The notes: generated by a model not told the origin, from the sequence alone. Counted from the stretch's first letter, positions 23,432-34,628 are shown. The stretch: DNA of 64,000 nt from Mangifera indica (GCF_011075055.1 NC_058138.1:5352001-5416000), one strand, 5' to 3'. Made by a program: numbers and translations.

Positions 23432-26400
23432 AGTTTCAATCTTGCTATCCATGGTAAGGGAAAGGGGCCACTTGATAGTTTGAAAGGTATTAAGTGTATA
23501 TAGATAGATGATTTCTTGCAATAAGGTTACTAAAACAAAAGTCTTCTTGTGCCAAGACTCATTATTTAGATTTACTGGTGATGAAAGTTGTTAGTTGTTA
23601 CACATGATGGCTACTGTCTAGATTTTCAATTAGAGACGGAAGTTTCAACTGAAAATTTTCTAGATGTGTCAAAGAGTATGCAATGCAAGGCTCTGAGGGA
23701 CAGGAAATTGATCATCTGTTGCATCTTCTGGATTCTATCGACAATTGAAAGGATGATCCTGCTGTTTCCAAATTTCAATAAAAGATATTTCTGCAGAAAA
23801 ATTTCCTACCTCTCATATAGTTTGTGGTGCCATGAGTTTGTTTAATTTGCAGGGAAGTAGATACACAGATTACAGAAATTTATTAAAAAAAATCTAAATC
23901 TAATTAGATAAACATAGAAAATGTTCTGGTGAAAGCTGCTCATCTCCTATGAGCACATCATACCATTAAGATATCAAGATGAGTCACAAGAAGGTTGCAC
24001 AATGCTGTAATGCTCTTCCGAATAGAATTCCTGAGCATGAGTCTAATCAATGAGTCTTTGTTCTTCTCTTTTTTGGGTATTCTCAGAATAAACGGATTTG
24101 TAAATTAATTCCTCTGCAGCATCAGTTTAGCAGTTTGCTACTGTATTTGTTGTACGTCTTTGAAAGCTGTATGGTTCTCAGAGCTTGTGAAACCATTAGT
24201 CCCTTGACTATAATCCTTATATTTAAGTCTCATATATGCAAACATGGAAAGAAAAATCAAGTGTTTCTTATTTTTGCCCCCATTTGGATGGTGCTTTCAC
24301 TTTTGCAGTGGAACTTTCTTTCTGTTAAATTGCTGTCAGTTTTAAGGTTTTCAAGCTTGGAGAAAAGCAAGTTTCATACTGTAAATACCAATATTTTATG
24401 TTACTTGCTTGAAAACACTATTGAGTTGGTTCATAAACTCGAGTTCAAGTTCAAAAATTAAATATTTTTGAGTTTAAACTTTAGAGTTGTTCACTTTGTC
24501 AAGTTCATGAGCTTGGAAATTTTTTATATGAATAAACTAAAACAATATCGTTTTGATCAATATGCATCAAAATAGGGTTATTTTAGTTATTTTTTGCTCG
24601 ACTTGAGCTCAAACTTAAGCCAAACTTGACTCGACCTCTCTCAAGCGAACTGAGTTCAAACAACTTTGAAGCAAGCTTAAACTCGATTTGATTTGAATCC
24701 AATCCTACATATCATCAAGTAAAAAATTACCTAAGTTACCATTATTAATGTTGCATTAATTAACATTAACTAGATGTAGATTCAAATTGAGTTGAGCTGA
24801 GTCCTAATAAAGACTAGTATGCGATTAAACTTAACTTGTTTGATTGAATTTGTTAGCGACTTAATTGAATCAAGTTAACTTGACTCGATCTTGAATTGAG
24901 GCTATCTCTACTTAAGGCTTGAATCATTTGAGCCGAATACCAAGCCAAACAAAACCCAAATTGGATCTCATCTAACTGTAATATTAACTAAAAATCGTTA
25001 AAGATAATAACATTTATATATATTTTAGATAATCTCACGTGAATGACACTATGCAAATTTTATAGGGCTAGAGATGTTGCCCAGAAAAGCCCAATAGGCA
25101 TATCACTCTACTTCAACCCAAAATTAATTCAAATTACAACAACAAAAACAAAAACAAAATCACAAACTTGCAAGACATTCTCAATTACAAACAATACCCT
25201 ATATACAATGGCCACAGTGAAAATATAAACTAAATTAATATTTTATTATTATTTGATTAAATATTATTTTATCACTACAAAATCATTCATTCCTAAAATA
25301 TTATGATTAGTACACAAAATTTTACTTTTTATGAAATTATTTATCATAATATTTTGAACATTATTAATACAAATTTTATGCATTATTAGAGGATTGTTGA
25401 AGTTCTTCCTATTGTGGTTATAAAAATCGGATCAGACTAGTCTATTTGACTAGTCGAATCGCCATCCTCTATGCAAAACAAAAACAATTGATTGGAAAAC
25501 TGTTTTAGCAGTTTGATTACTTTCGTTTGCCTTTGGATTGGTGATTAGGCACCAATTTATGATTGAAATCTAGTTGGAATGCTGGTTTATATTGCATATT
25601 ATTAATTAAAAAACTAGTTTAAATAGAAGTTTGAAACAACCCCATTTGATTTCTATACATGTTTGAAAAACACAAGTTCCAAATATCTAAAATGCAATGG
25701 AAAAAGTTGAGTTCGACAATAGCTCTAGTAAAATCCCTAATCCTAACTCTTCGATCTTCATATTACTTCATGTTTTCTTCTTTCTTCGTGTAATTGATTT
25801 CATGAAGTTCGAATCCTAATTTATAGAGGTAACATCTAACGAGTGACGACAATAATAATTTTAATTGCTGATTATTTCAACCATAATGACTAATCGACAA
25901 CAATTGATAAATGTTGGATGTCTCTTTAGATTGTCATGTTTATATTGTTAGGGTTTGTTCTTTCTATAACCATACTTCATAAACTGTTGAAATTTCTACA
26001 TTGTTAGGATTTTTTCTTTCTAAAAATAGTTAGATTTCATGAAATTTTTTTCTAATTATAGGAATGTATGTCAGTTATATGTGACGGTTTAACTTGTTTG
26101 TGTGATTTAATAATGTCTGATGGCATTCTGAATAGAGACCATAATTATGTATGTAGTAATAACAACAAAATTTGAAATATATCCATTCTAAGGAATAACA
26201 TAAAATAGCAAAAATGTGTAACTAACTTATCTGTAAATCTCAACCAATTGTAAATGATATAAGTTGGTTGTGGCCGCAATACATATATAAATGAGCATTA
26301 CACATAAAGGGGACCAATAATTATCGCACGGTTAAACTATAAACATAGTCTATATCCGTTAAACCAAGTCCAAAAATCTCAAATCCATTATAACTAAATT

Positions 26401-26781
26401 AATCAATATAACAAAAATTTTCAATAACAAATCATTAAAGCATAAACTAAAAAATTAAACATTAATTAATAAAAAGTTACACAAAATATGAAGATGAACA
26501 CAAGTATCCCAGTTATTTGTCACTTAAGTATCCAACTTAGGTGAAAATGGTCAAACTCCCCTTGATTATCCAACCAAACTCCCTTCAATTTAGAAAAGAT
26601 TGAAATCCTTTAACCTTTAGTCATTATCTAACTTCTAAATATGTGATTTGTCAAAAGATATTGAAATAGAATTAGTGAAAAATATTGTATAGAAGAAGCC
26701 CGAAAACCATTATAAGATTTGGAAGAATGAATAATATTTAGGTCAATTTAAAATATTGGAGAAGGTGGTTTATATATGTAG
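23432..26781. other. 3' flank of the NYN pseudogene, paralogous to 57.4-60.05 kb
   Basis: Non-coding and alignable in blocks with the right-hand NYN locus. About 700 bp here (about 23636-24340) and about 340 bp (about 24780-25120) have no counterpart there. The site near 26412 is the unoccupied version of the hAT-like insertion at 58861. 24420-24910 is a degenerate stretch of short tcaagt and gagttc words. No gene seen. Confidence 0.6.
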
Positions 26782-26786
26782 TAAAC

Positions 26787-27023
26787 TGTTGCAAGATTCA
26801 CGGGTTAATTAGGCTAAATTAGTGTGATTTGTTTGTATGTTAATTAGGCTAAATTAGTGTGATTTGTTTGTATTTTAATAGCTAATGAATAGTTGTCAAT
26901 TAAAGCTGTCAATTATGTTTATTCTCTAGGATTCTTACCAGATTTAGTCTCTTGTATAGTTATATATTTCTGTACCAATATAGATCAAAAGATATGAAAA
27001 CATTTTTACCATACAAGTTCATA
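26787..27023 (+). repeat. 5' LTR of the complete copia element
   Basis: 237 bp, identical by eye to the 3' LTR. It carries an internal tandem duplication of 35 bp (26804-26838 and 26839-26873) and a TATA-like stretch near 26955-26970 that could serve as the LTR promoter. Confidence 0.9.
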
Positions 27024-27035
27024 TGGTATCAGAGC
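27024..27035 (+). promoter_or_regulatory. Primer-binding site (initiator Met tRNA)
   Basis: tggtatcagagc directly follows the 5' LTR. It is the usual complement of the 3' end of plant initiator-methionine tRNA used to prime copia reverse transcription. Confidence 0.9.
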
Positions 27036-27106
27036 AGGAACTCTATTTCCTGAATTCCTAGCCTTCACCTGTATCAGCCTATCTCCTTCCTCTCTAATTT
27101 TTCATC

Positions 27107-30100
27107 ATGTCTGAGATTTCAGAAACAACCAACACTACAGACCTGCCTACATCCACGACTACCACTCAGGTTCCTACCTCGGAATCCCACTCTATTCAAA
27201 TTACCACAATTAAACTAAATGGAGAGAATTTCTTGCGCTGGTCTCAATCCGTGTGCATGTATATCCGTGGTAGAGGCAAGATGGGATATTTGACTGGAGA
27301 AAAGAAGGAACCTGCATTTGATGATTCTAGCTATGCTACGTGGGACGCGGAGAACTCGATGGTGATGACATGGTTGGTGAATTCGATGAAGGAAGACATA
27401 AGCTCCAACTATATGTGTTACCATACAGCGAAGGAGCTTTGGGACAATGTCAACCAAATGTACTCAGACTTGGGAAATCAATCTCAGGTATATGAGTTGA
27501 CTTTGAAGTTGGAAGAAATCCGCCAAGGTGAGGATACTGTCACTAGGTATTTTAATTCCTTAAAACGTCTTTGGCAAGACTTGGACCTCTTCAATAATTA
27601 TGAATGGAAATGTACTCATGATTGTAACCAGTATAAAAAAATGGTGGAGGATAATCGTATTTTTAAGTTTCTTATTGGACTTAATATGGAGTTTGATGAA
27701 GTTAGAGGCAGGATCATCGGTAGACAACCGCTTCCATCTATCGGTGAAGTGTTCTCTGAAGTCCGCCGTGAGGAGAGTCGCCGTCATGTTATGCTCGGCA
27801 AGAAAAATCCTGGCAGTCCTATTGAAAACTCTGCTCTTGTGGTTGGGATGAATGCTAGCCGAAATACTAACAAGAAATCCAATGACAAGCCTCGTGTTTG
27901 GTGTGACTATTGCGACAAACCACGTCATACACGTGAGACATGCTGGAAACTTCATGGAAAACCAGCAAATTGGAAGGGCTCTCATGAAGGACGGTTTAAT
28001 AAGACTCCTACTGCACATGAGGCAGATTCGACCTCTTTCAACAAAGAGCAAATTGATCAAATCCTGAAATTGCTGAAATTCAACTCAGGTTCATCTAGTG
28101 CTCCTAATGCTTCAGTGGCTCAAGCAGGTAATGATTTTAAGGCATTATCTTGTCACTCACTAAATTATTCTACTCCTTGGATCATAGATTCGGGAGCCTC
28201 TGATCATATGACGAGTTTGTCTAGTTTGTTTCATTCTTACTATCCTTGTTCTGGCCATGAAAAAATTCGTATAGCAGATGGATCTTATTCTTCTATAGCC
28301 GGCAAAGGTTTGGTAAATCTTTCAAAAAATATCTCTTTAAAGAACGTCTTACATGTTCCTAAACTTACTTGTAATCTACTATCGGTTAGCAAATTATCCA
28401 AAGACTCTAACTGTCGTGTTACTTTCTTTGAATCATATTGTGTTTTCCAGGAACTGAACTCGGAGAAGATGATTGGCAGTGCTAAATTAATCAATGGCCT
28501 ATATTATTTTGAAGATCAAGATTCCAAGAATAAAGAAGCTCAAGGCTTAATTGGTATTAGTTCTACTCTAGTTACGGATAAAATTATGCTTTGGCATTAT
28601 AGACTTGGGCATCCTAGTTTTCCTTATCTTAAAAAACTATTTCCTAGTTTATTTAAAGGTTTAGATTGTTCTAAACTATATTGTGAGAATTGCATTTTAT
28701 CTAAGAGTCATAAGACTGTTTATCATCCTAAAACTTATCAACCTTCAAAACCATTTTACTTAATTCATAGTGACATTTGGGGTCCGTCAAGGATTAATAC
28801 ACCCTCAAATAAAAAATGGTTTGTGACGTTTATTGATGATCATACTCGTTTATGTTGGGTTTACCTAATGTCGGAAAAATCTGAGGTTGAAAAAATATTT
28901 AAAATGTTTTACGCAATGATTGAAAACCATTTTGAAACCAAAATTGGGATTCTTCACACAGATAATGGAACTGAATACTTTAAAGGAATTCTTGGAAGTT
29001 TTTTCACTGAAAAAGGGATTCATCATCAAACTACTTGTGTCAATACACCTCAACAAAATGGTATTGCTGAGCGCAAAAATAAACATCTTCTTGAAGTTTC
29101 TCGAGCTATTATGTTTTCAATGAATGTTCCTAAATATTTATGGGGAGAAGCTGTCTTAACTGCATCTTATCTGATTAATAGAATGCCTACTCGTGTTTTG
29201 AACTATATTACTCCCCTTGATTGTTTAAAAAATTTTTTTCCTGAATCACGAATACCTTCAAATCTTCCTATTAAAATATTTGGGTGCACAACATATGTCC
29301 ACATAAATAGTAAAGGAAGATCTAAACTTGATCCGAGGGCAGAAAAATGTATTTTTATTGGTTATGCTCCAAACAAAAAAGGGTACAAGTGTTTTAATCC
29401 ACAAACTAAAAAAATAGTTGTTTCTATGGATGTTACATTTCTTAAAAGTCAACCTTTCTTTAAAAAAATTTCTCTTCAGGGGGAGATAGGAGAAGAAGGA
29501 AATTTTTGGGATATTTCTACTATTCCTTTACCTAAAATCATTGATTCTACTAATCCTATTACACCTGTTATCGGTTTTATACCTGGTCCCATATCTAAAA
29601 ATAAACTTTTAAATAAAGAGGAAATTAATAATACTAAGGAAACAAGTGATCCTGAATCTATTTTGCCAAAGATTTCTGAATCCTCAACAGGGGGAGAAAT
29701 ACTACCTATAGTTCTCACAGAACATGGTAAAGAGCTCCTAACTCATTCAAGGAAGAAAGGTCATAAAAAAAGGGTCATGGTTCCTTTAGCACCAGTTCAA
29801 TCAGCTGCTCCGAGAACAGAACCTGAAACTACTCCAGGTAACATTCCTCTTATTCATACTCATGTTCCTAATGACCAAAATGATGATTCTATTCTTTATC
29901 CAGTACCTAATACTGAGTCTAGTGATCTAGATATTCCTATAGCCATTAGGAAAGCTAAACGTATCTCTCATCCTACATCCCGATATTTTTCCTATGCTAA
30001 ACTCTCAAAGAAACATAATGCCTTTATATCTAAAATATCTAACTTATTTATCCCAAGAAACATACAAGAAGCACTTGATGATCCTGACTGGAAATCAGCA

Positions 30101-31588
30101 GTAATGGAAGAGATTAATGCTCTGAAGAAAAATGGAACTTGGGAAGTTGTTGATTTACCCAAACATAAAAAAATCGTTGGGTGTAAATGGGTGTTTACAG
30201 TGAAATGTAAAGCAGATGGAAGTATTGAGAGATACAAGGCAAGATTAGTTGCTAAAGGGTTTACTCAAACATACGGAATTGATTATCAGGAAACCTTCGC
30301 CCCTGTTGCAAAAATCAATTCCATTCGGGTATTATTGTCTTTAGCTGCTAATTATGATTGGCCATTACACCAATTAGATGTCAAGAATGCGTTCTTGAAT
30401 GGGGATTTAGAAGAAGAGGTGTTTATGAGTCTACCTCCAGGATTTGAGATGATGGGACAAGATAAAGTCTGCAGACTTAAAAGATCCCTATATGGCCTTA
30501 AACAGTCTCCGAGAGCTTGGTTTGAACGTTTTGGAAAAGCTGTGAAAAGCCATGGTTATCATCAAAGCCAGGCTGACCACACAATGTTTTATAAGCGATC
30601 GGAGAAAGGTAAAATCTCTATCTTAATCGTATATGTAGATGATATAATTTTGACAGGTGATGATTCTGAAGAATTAGCAGACTTAAAGAAGAAGTTGGCA
30701 CTAGATTTTGAGATTAAAGATCTAGGATTGTTAAAATATTTCCTTGGCATGGAGTTCGCTAGATCAAGAAAGGGTATCTTTGTAAACCAAAGGAAATATA
30801 TCCTTGATCTTCTCAGTGAAACAGGTCTCCTAGGTTGTAAAGCTGCAGATACTCCACTTGATGCTAACTTGAAACTTGATCCAGCTAAAGCTGAAAATGT
30901 GACTGACAAGGAAAAATTTCAAAGACTTGTAGGGAAGTTAATCTATCTGTCACATACCCGTCCTGATATTGCTTTTGCTGTGAGTATGGTTAGCCAATAT
31001 ATGCACTCACCTGGACAAGAACATTTTAATGCAGCCTATAGAATACTAAGATACCTAAAAGGAACTCCTGGAAAAGGTCTTATGTTTCGGAAGAATAACA
31101 ACCTACAAATAGAAGTCTACACTGATGCAGATTGGGCCGGTTGTACTATTGACAGACGTTCTACTTCAGGCTACTGCACCTTTATTGGAGGAAATCTTGT
31201 TACATGGCGGAGTAAAAAACAAAATGTTGTGGCTCGAAGTAGTGCTGAGGCTGAGTTCAGGTCTCTTGCTCATGGGATTAGCGAGGCAATTTGGTTGAAA
31301 AGATTGTTTGAAGACTTGAAGATCTCGGTGTCTTATCCTATAAAAGTATATTGTGATAACAAGGCAGCCATTTCAATCGCTCACAACCCGGTTTTACACG
31401 ACAGAACGAAACACATTGAGGTTGACAAACACTTCATCAAAGAGAAGATTGAAAGTGGGTTAATTTGTCTCTCCTATGTACCAACTACAGATCAAATAGC
31501 AGACATACTCACCAAAGGGCTACACAAAGGACAGTTTGAACTTCTAGTTAGCAAGCTAGCTATGGAAGACATCTTCAAGCCAGCTTGA
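27107..31588 (+). CDS. Copia gag-pol polyprotein, intact
   Basis: A single frame of 1493 residues. In order: a copia-type Gag domain (LNGENFLRWSQSV near residue 40); a zinc knuckle with C266, C269, H274 and C279 (CX2CX4HX4C); aspartic protease with DSG at about 361; a GAG-pre-integrase zinc region (LWHYRLGHPSF); integrase with D556, D619 and E655 (D-D-35-E spacing); reverse transcriptase with YVDD at 1176-1179; and RNase H with DADWAG from 1340 and ADILTKGL near the C-terminus. All catalytic residues I can check are present. It copies element RNA to DNA in virus-like particles and integrates it. The first ATG lies 83 bp behind the LTR. The stop TGA overlaps the polypurine tract. Expression is presumably driven by the LTR. 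Confidence 0.95.
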   Translation: MSEISETTNTTDLPTSTTTTQVPTSESHSIQITTIKLNGENFLRWSQSVCMYIRGRGKMGYLTGEKKEPAFDDSSYATWDAENSMVMTWLVNSMKEDISSNYMCYHTAKELWDNVNQMYSDLGNQSQVYELTLKLEEIRQGEDTVTRYFNSLKRLWQDLDLFNNYEWKCTHDCNQYKKMVEDNRIFKFLIGLNMEFDEVRGRIIGRQPLPSIGEVFSEVRREESRRHVMLGKKNPGSPIENSALVVGMNASRNTNKKSNDKPRVWCDYCDKPRHTRETCWKLHGKPANWKGSHEGRFNKTPTAHEADSTSFNKEQIDQILKLLKFNSGSSSAPNASVAQAGNDFKALSCHSLNYSTPWIIDSGASDHMTSLSSLFHSYYPCSGHEKIRIADGSYSSIAGKGLVNLSKNISLKNVLHVPKLTCNLLSVSKLSKDSNCRVTFFESYCVFQELNSEKMIGSAKLINGLYYFEDQDSKNKEAQGLIGISSTLVTDKIMLWHYRLGHPSFPYLKKLFPSLFKGLDCSKLYCENCILSKSHKTVYHPKTYQPSKPFYLIHSDIWGPSRINTPSNKKWFVTFIDDHTRLCWVYLMSEKSEVEKIFKMFYAMIENHFETKIGILHTDNGTEYFKGILGSFFTEKGIHHQTTCVNTPQQNGIAERKNKHLLEVSRAIMFSMNVPKYLWGEAVLTASYLINRMPTRVLNYITPLDCLKNFFPESRIPSNLPIKIFGCTTYVHINSKGRSKLDPRAEKCIFIGYAPNKKGYKCFNPQTKKIVVSMDVTFLKSQPFFKKISLQGEIGEEGNFWDISTIPLPKIIDSTNPITPVIGFIPGPISKNKLLNKEEINNTKETSDPESILPKISESSTGGEILPIVLTEHGKELLTHSRKKGHKKRVMVPLAPVQSAAPRTEPETTPGNIPLIHTHVPNDQNDDSILYPVPNTESSDLDIPIAIRKAKRISHPTSRYFSYAKLSKKHNAFISKISNLFIPRNIQEALDDPDWKSAVMEEINALKKNGTWEVVDLPKHKKIVGCKWVFTVKCKADGSIERYKARLVAKGFTQTYGIDYQETFAPVAKINSIRVLLSLAANYDWPLHQLDVKNAFLNGDLEEEVFMSLPPGFEMMGQDKVCRLKRSLYGLKQSPRAWFERFGKAVKSHGYHQSQADHTMFYKRSEKGKISILIVYVDDIILTGDDSEELADLKKKLALDFEIKDLGLLKYFLGMEFARSRKGIFVNQRKYILDLLSETGLLGCKAADTPLDANLKLDPAKAENVTDKEKFQRLVGKLIYLSHTRPDIAFAVSMVSQYMHSPGQEHFNAAYRILRYLKGTPGKGLMFRKNNNLQIEVYTDADWAGCTIDRRSTSGYCTFIGGNLVTWRSKKQNVVARSSAEAEFRSLAHGISEAIWLKRLFEDLKISVSYPIKVYCDNKAAISIAHNPVLHDRTKHIEVDKHFIKEKIESGLICLSYVPTTDQIADILTKGLHKGQFELLVSKLAMEDIFKPA

Positions 31589-31595
31589 GGGGGAG
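31587..31595 (+). promoter_or_regulatory. Polypurine tract
   Basis: gagggggag immediately precedes the 3' LTR and overlaps the last two bases of the gag-pol stop codon. It is the expected primer for plus-strand DNA synthesis. Confidence 0.9.
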
Positions 31596-31832
31596 TGTTG
31601 CAAGATTCACGGGTTAATTAGGCTAAATTAGTGTGATTTGTTTGTATGTTAATTAGGCTAAATTAGTGTGATTTGTTTGTATTTTAATAGCTAATGAATA
31701 GTTGTCAATTAAAGCTGTCAATTATGTTTATTCTCTAGGATTCTTACCAGATTTAGTCTCTTGTATAGTTATATATTTCTGTACCAATATAGATCAAAAG
31801 ATATGAAAACATTTTTACCATACAAGTTCATA
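31596..31832 (+). repeat. 3' LTR of the complete copia element
   Basis: Identical to the 5' LTR, including the 35-bp internal duplication (31613-31647 and 31648-31682). Followed by the target duplication taaac. Confidence 0.9.
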
Positions 31833-31893
31833 TAAACTTCATGTAATAAATTGGTGCCATTTGTCAAAATAGATTATAATATACATGTTTACT

Positions 31894-32560
31894 CACTACA
31901 ACAAATTTCATTAAGGTGATGAAAACTTTTGTCAAAAAAAATAAAAAATTCATCCTAAATGGTCAATTGGGATAAAAAATAAAATCGTACGAAAATGCAT
32001 GTTACCAAAGTGTAATTTTCATGAAAAACGATCGTCCCCAATAATTAGTCATTGTGGACAAAATAGTATTTCCTCATAAAATAATACACATTTTGAGATG
32101 AAATTTTTTATCCATAAATGAATTATTTTGTGTCAAGTAACTCTATTTTGTCCAAAAAAAATATTTAGAGACAAAATTTTTCGCCTTTGTTTGTACAAAA
32201 AATTGGGACAAAATTTTTCATCTTTCATTGTGTGATAAATACATAATAAAATTTCTCATCCTTAATTATATAATAAATTAGAGACAATTTTTGTTAGTCT
32301 TTTGATTGTACAATAAATTAAAGACAATTTTTTTCGCTCGTAATTATATAATAAATTAAGGAGAGAATTTTTTTTGTCCTTAACTGCATAATAAATTGAA
32401 AACAAAAACTTTCGTCTTTAATTGTGTGATGACTTGGGGATAATTTTTTTTAATCCTTGGTTGTATGATAAATTAGGTAAAAAAATCTCGTTTTCATTTG
32501 TATGGTGACATTGGAAGGAGAATTTTAATTTTAAATGAAAAATAATAGTCACGTGGATAA
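31894..32560. mobile_element. CACTA-type element, left terminus and subterminal region
   Basis: Begins CACTACAACAAATTT, typical of plant CACTA (CMC) termini, and starts exactly where alignment with the paralogous segment at about 60124 stops. The preceding act could be the 3-bp target duplication. Subterminal DNA is built of degenerate repeats around gacaattttt. No transposase is visible and I could not find the matching right end, so this is a truncated or non-autonomous copy. Confidence 0.6.
32215..32515. repeat. Degenerate tandem repeats of about 39 bp
   Basis: Six to eight imperfect units, each with a variant of ttgtataataaatta followed by a variant of gacaattttttt and cgtc or gtcc. CACTA elements usually carry such subterminal repeats as transposase-binding arrays. 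Here they support the assignment of the terminus at 31894. Confidence 0.55.
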
Positions 32561-33020
32561 TTGAAGTACAACAATTTATATTAAACATTTTTTCAACTAA
32601 TTAAAAAACATGTATTATTATCAAATTGTTATTACTATAAATCAACTAATAACTAAGTAATAACAAAAATATAACTAACTTACAAACAAAAGACATAGAA
32701 TGCGTCACTCATTAGTGGTAAAATAGTTTTACTTTTGTTAATTGGATGCCAATATGTTCGCCACTTTCTTCTCTATTTGGATGTCAAAAAAGGCACCGCT
32801 CTTATATTAGCTGCATGTCAAAACAAGCAAAATAAGTATACGTGAGTTAGACAAGTCTACAACAGTAATTATTAATAATCATTTTAACAATTACTTAGCT
32901 ATATGTTTGTCTATAGTTTGTAAAATAATGAAACTAAAATAGAGCATTAAAAAGACACAAATTACGATTTTTACCTTGAAGAAGCACATGAATGATTTTC
33001 AATGGATTAGCGATTAACCA
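32561..33020. other. AT-rich DNA, no gene
   Basis: No frame, repeat family or RNA gene that I can name, apart from the possible continuation of the ARG1-like reading frame down to 32934 on the minus strand. Confidence 0.5.
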
Positions 33021-34419
33021 CAACTCAAATATCTTTCCTTCAGAATGAGCTTCCACAGCTCTAAGATTCTCCTTCTCTTCTTCATAAGGGGCAGCACAGA
33101 GGGCTTCTATTGTGCAGCTTGCACTTAAAAAAAAAAGAACATCACCTGGAAGAAATGTAACAGAAACAAAAAAGTTCACCCAAACGAATATTGAAAAATA
33201 CAACACATGCACTGAACAGAAACTAAAGAAGTGACCATAAACAGCAAATGTATGTGTGCCTGCCTTCAGTTCAGTTATTTCACATGGCTGAAAGATATCC
33301 AGTCTTTTAAAGTTGGCAGCATCTGGATCCTTTGCAGCAGCCAGCTAAAAAGAATTATAAAACATAACTTCAAAAATGAGCAAAATAAAACGCAAACATG
33401 ATGAGTCACCAAGATATATTACACTGTCATCGACTTACCAAGTTGGCTGTTTGATCTAACCAGTGAACCAGGAAACCAAGAAAATACATGCCAGCAGCTG
33501 TCACCTTCTCAGTTTTTGTGTTGTCCTCCTGCATTAGGGAGAGATCAAATAACTTGTGTATGATTTAAAAAGGCAAAAAGATAAACAGAGGTGCTAAATG
33601 CTAATTAAGAGGTAGTTCAAATATAGAATGGATGTGGTCACTTAAAAATAAAGTGATGATATTTGCATGCAACAATAAGCAAAGGTCTAATATGAAATGA
33701 AAGATAATTTAGAACTGAGAAAAAAATTCATTCTTATATCAAGAGCTGGAGAGACCAACCTAACAACTAAAACTATCACAGAAGATGAAATTAACCCAAG
33801 AATTAGTTTATCTGAGACTCCTAGCATTCCCTTCACAGAGTATAGAAAACAGTGCAAGGAAAATACCACAGATACTGGCTTTGATTAATCAAGGAGTAGC
33901 TTTTTCTCTAGTAATCTAAGAATTAAAGGCACAGGATAACAGGATTATGAAACAATAACATAAAGAAATACAGTGTACTCAGTCGAATAGGGGCTTAACC
34001 CTCTTTGCACAAGTTAGAAAGACTAGTGCAGGCATGATCTATTCCCAAATATTTTTCTAAGAAGGTAAACCAAGATGAGCAAGACATTTTAGTATGCATA
34101 ATAGTGTTATAATTGAAAGGAATAGACTCCTGTAAGTATGGAACATAAACCTTGTAACCAAAATACACTGCTGCACATGCAGTTCAGAGCTAATTAAAAG
34201 AACTCAAGGAGGCAATTCTATCTTATGTCATTAATGCATACCACCCCTGCCCCCTCCCTGGAGTGAAGAGACCTTCATAGACAAATGGAAAGTGCACTTG
34301 CTTCAGTGGAAATATAAAACAAAATACAACAGACACTAAAAAAACAACAGAAGAGAGCTGCTTGATACCTGCAGTGCAAGGCTCATTCCACTACTCCCAT
34401 CTCGATCAAAATACAATAA
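32934..34419 (-). pseudogene. ARG1/ARL-type DnaJ gene, C-terminal exons only
   Basis: Four exons with proper splice borders encode the region after the J domain of ARG1-like plant DnaJ proteins: 34369-34419 (LLYFDRDGSSGMSLALQ), 33439-33528 (KVTAAGMYFLGFLVHWLDQT), 33236-33344 (AKDPDAANFKRLDIFQPCEITEL, then GTHTFAVYG) and from 33145 downward (SCTIEALCAAPYEEEKENLR). ARG1 and its relatives have an N-terminal J domain and a C-terminal coiled coil and act in gravitropic signalling. Neither end is present here. After AVEA the frame leaves the family text near 33046, apparently through a 2-base loss, and ends at 32934. Probably non-functional. It could be part of a chimeric transcript with the exons upstream. 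Confidence 0.65.
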
Positions 34420-34628
34420 CTGCACCAAGCCAACTAGTCACCACGCTGAGATCAGTGAAAAATAAAACAAAATAAAAATCTTAGATGCATTCCCATGGAT
34501 ATACACATAAGCCTACAAATAAGCAGGAAGGCATCCCAAATTTAACTAATTCCTGTTCTGTATTAAAAAATTAAATTCTCTGATGGCAGCACTGCAACAA
34601 AATTGCAGCCAAATTGAAATGGCCCCAC

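Larger units (their letters stand above)
26787..31832 (+). mobile_element. Complete, very young Ty1/copia retrotransposon
   Basis: The element is 5046 bp, with two identical 237-bp LTRs (26787-27023 and 31596-31832). Both sides carry the 5-bp target duplication taaac (26782-26786 and 31833-31837). A primer-binding site, a single open gag-pol frame and a polypurine tract sit in the standard order. The paralogous locus near 60070 (tttatagtaacttcatg) shows the empty site. Identical LTRs and an unbroken frame mean insertion was recent, and the element may still be active. The LTRs end in TG...TA rather than TG...CA if the duplication is read as taaac. Confidence 0.95.

Noticed and set aside
24135..24461. 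108-codon plus frame in the NYN pseudogene flank
   Set aside because: Its end lies in shared non-coding flank and the rest has no counterpart in the right copy or in known proteins.
27560..28060. 166-codon minus frame inside the copia element
   Set aside because: Shadow of the gag-pol frame; no start context or known family.
32215..32515. CRISPR-like array
   Set aside because: Plant context and degenerate contiguous repeats without unique spacers; fits CACTA subterminal repeats.
32690..32740. tagtgg as the right end of the CACTA element
   Set aside because: Lacks the inverted partner of CACTACAACAAA and the act duplication.
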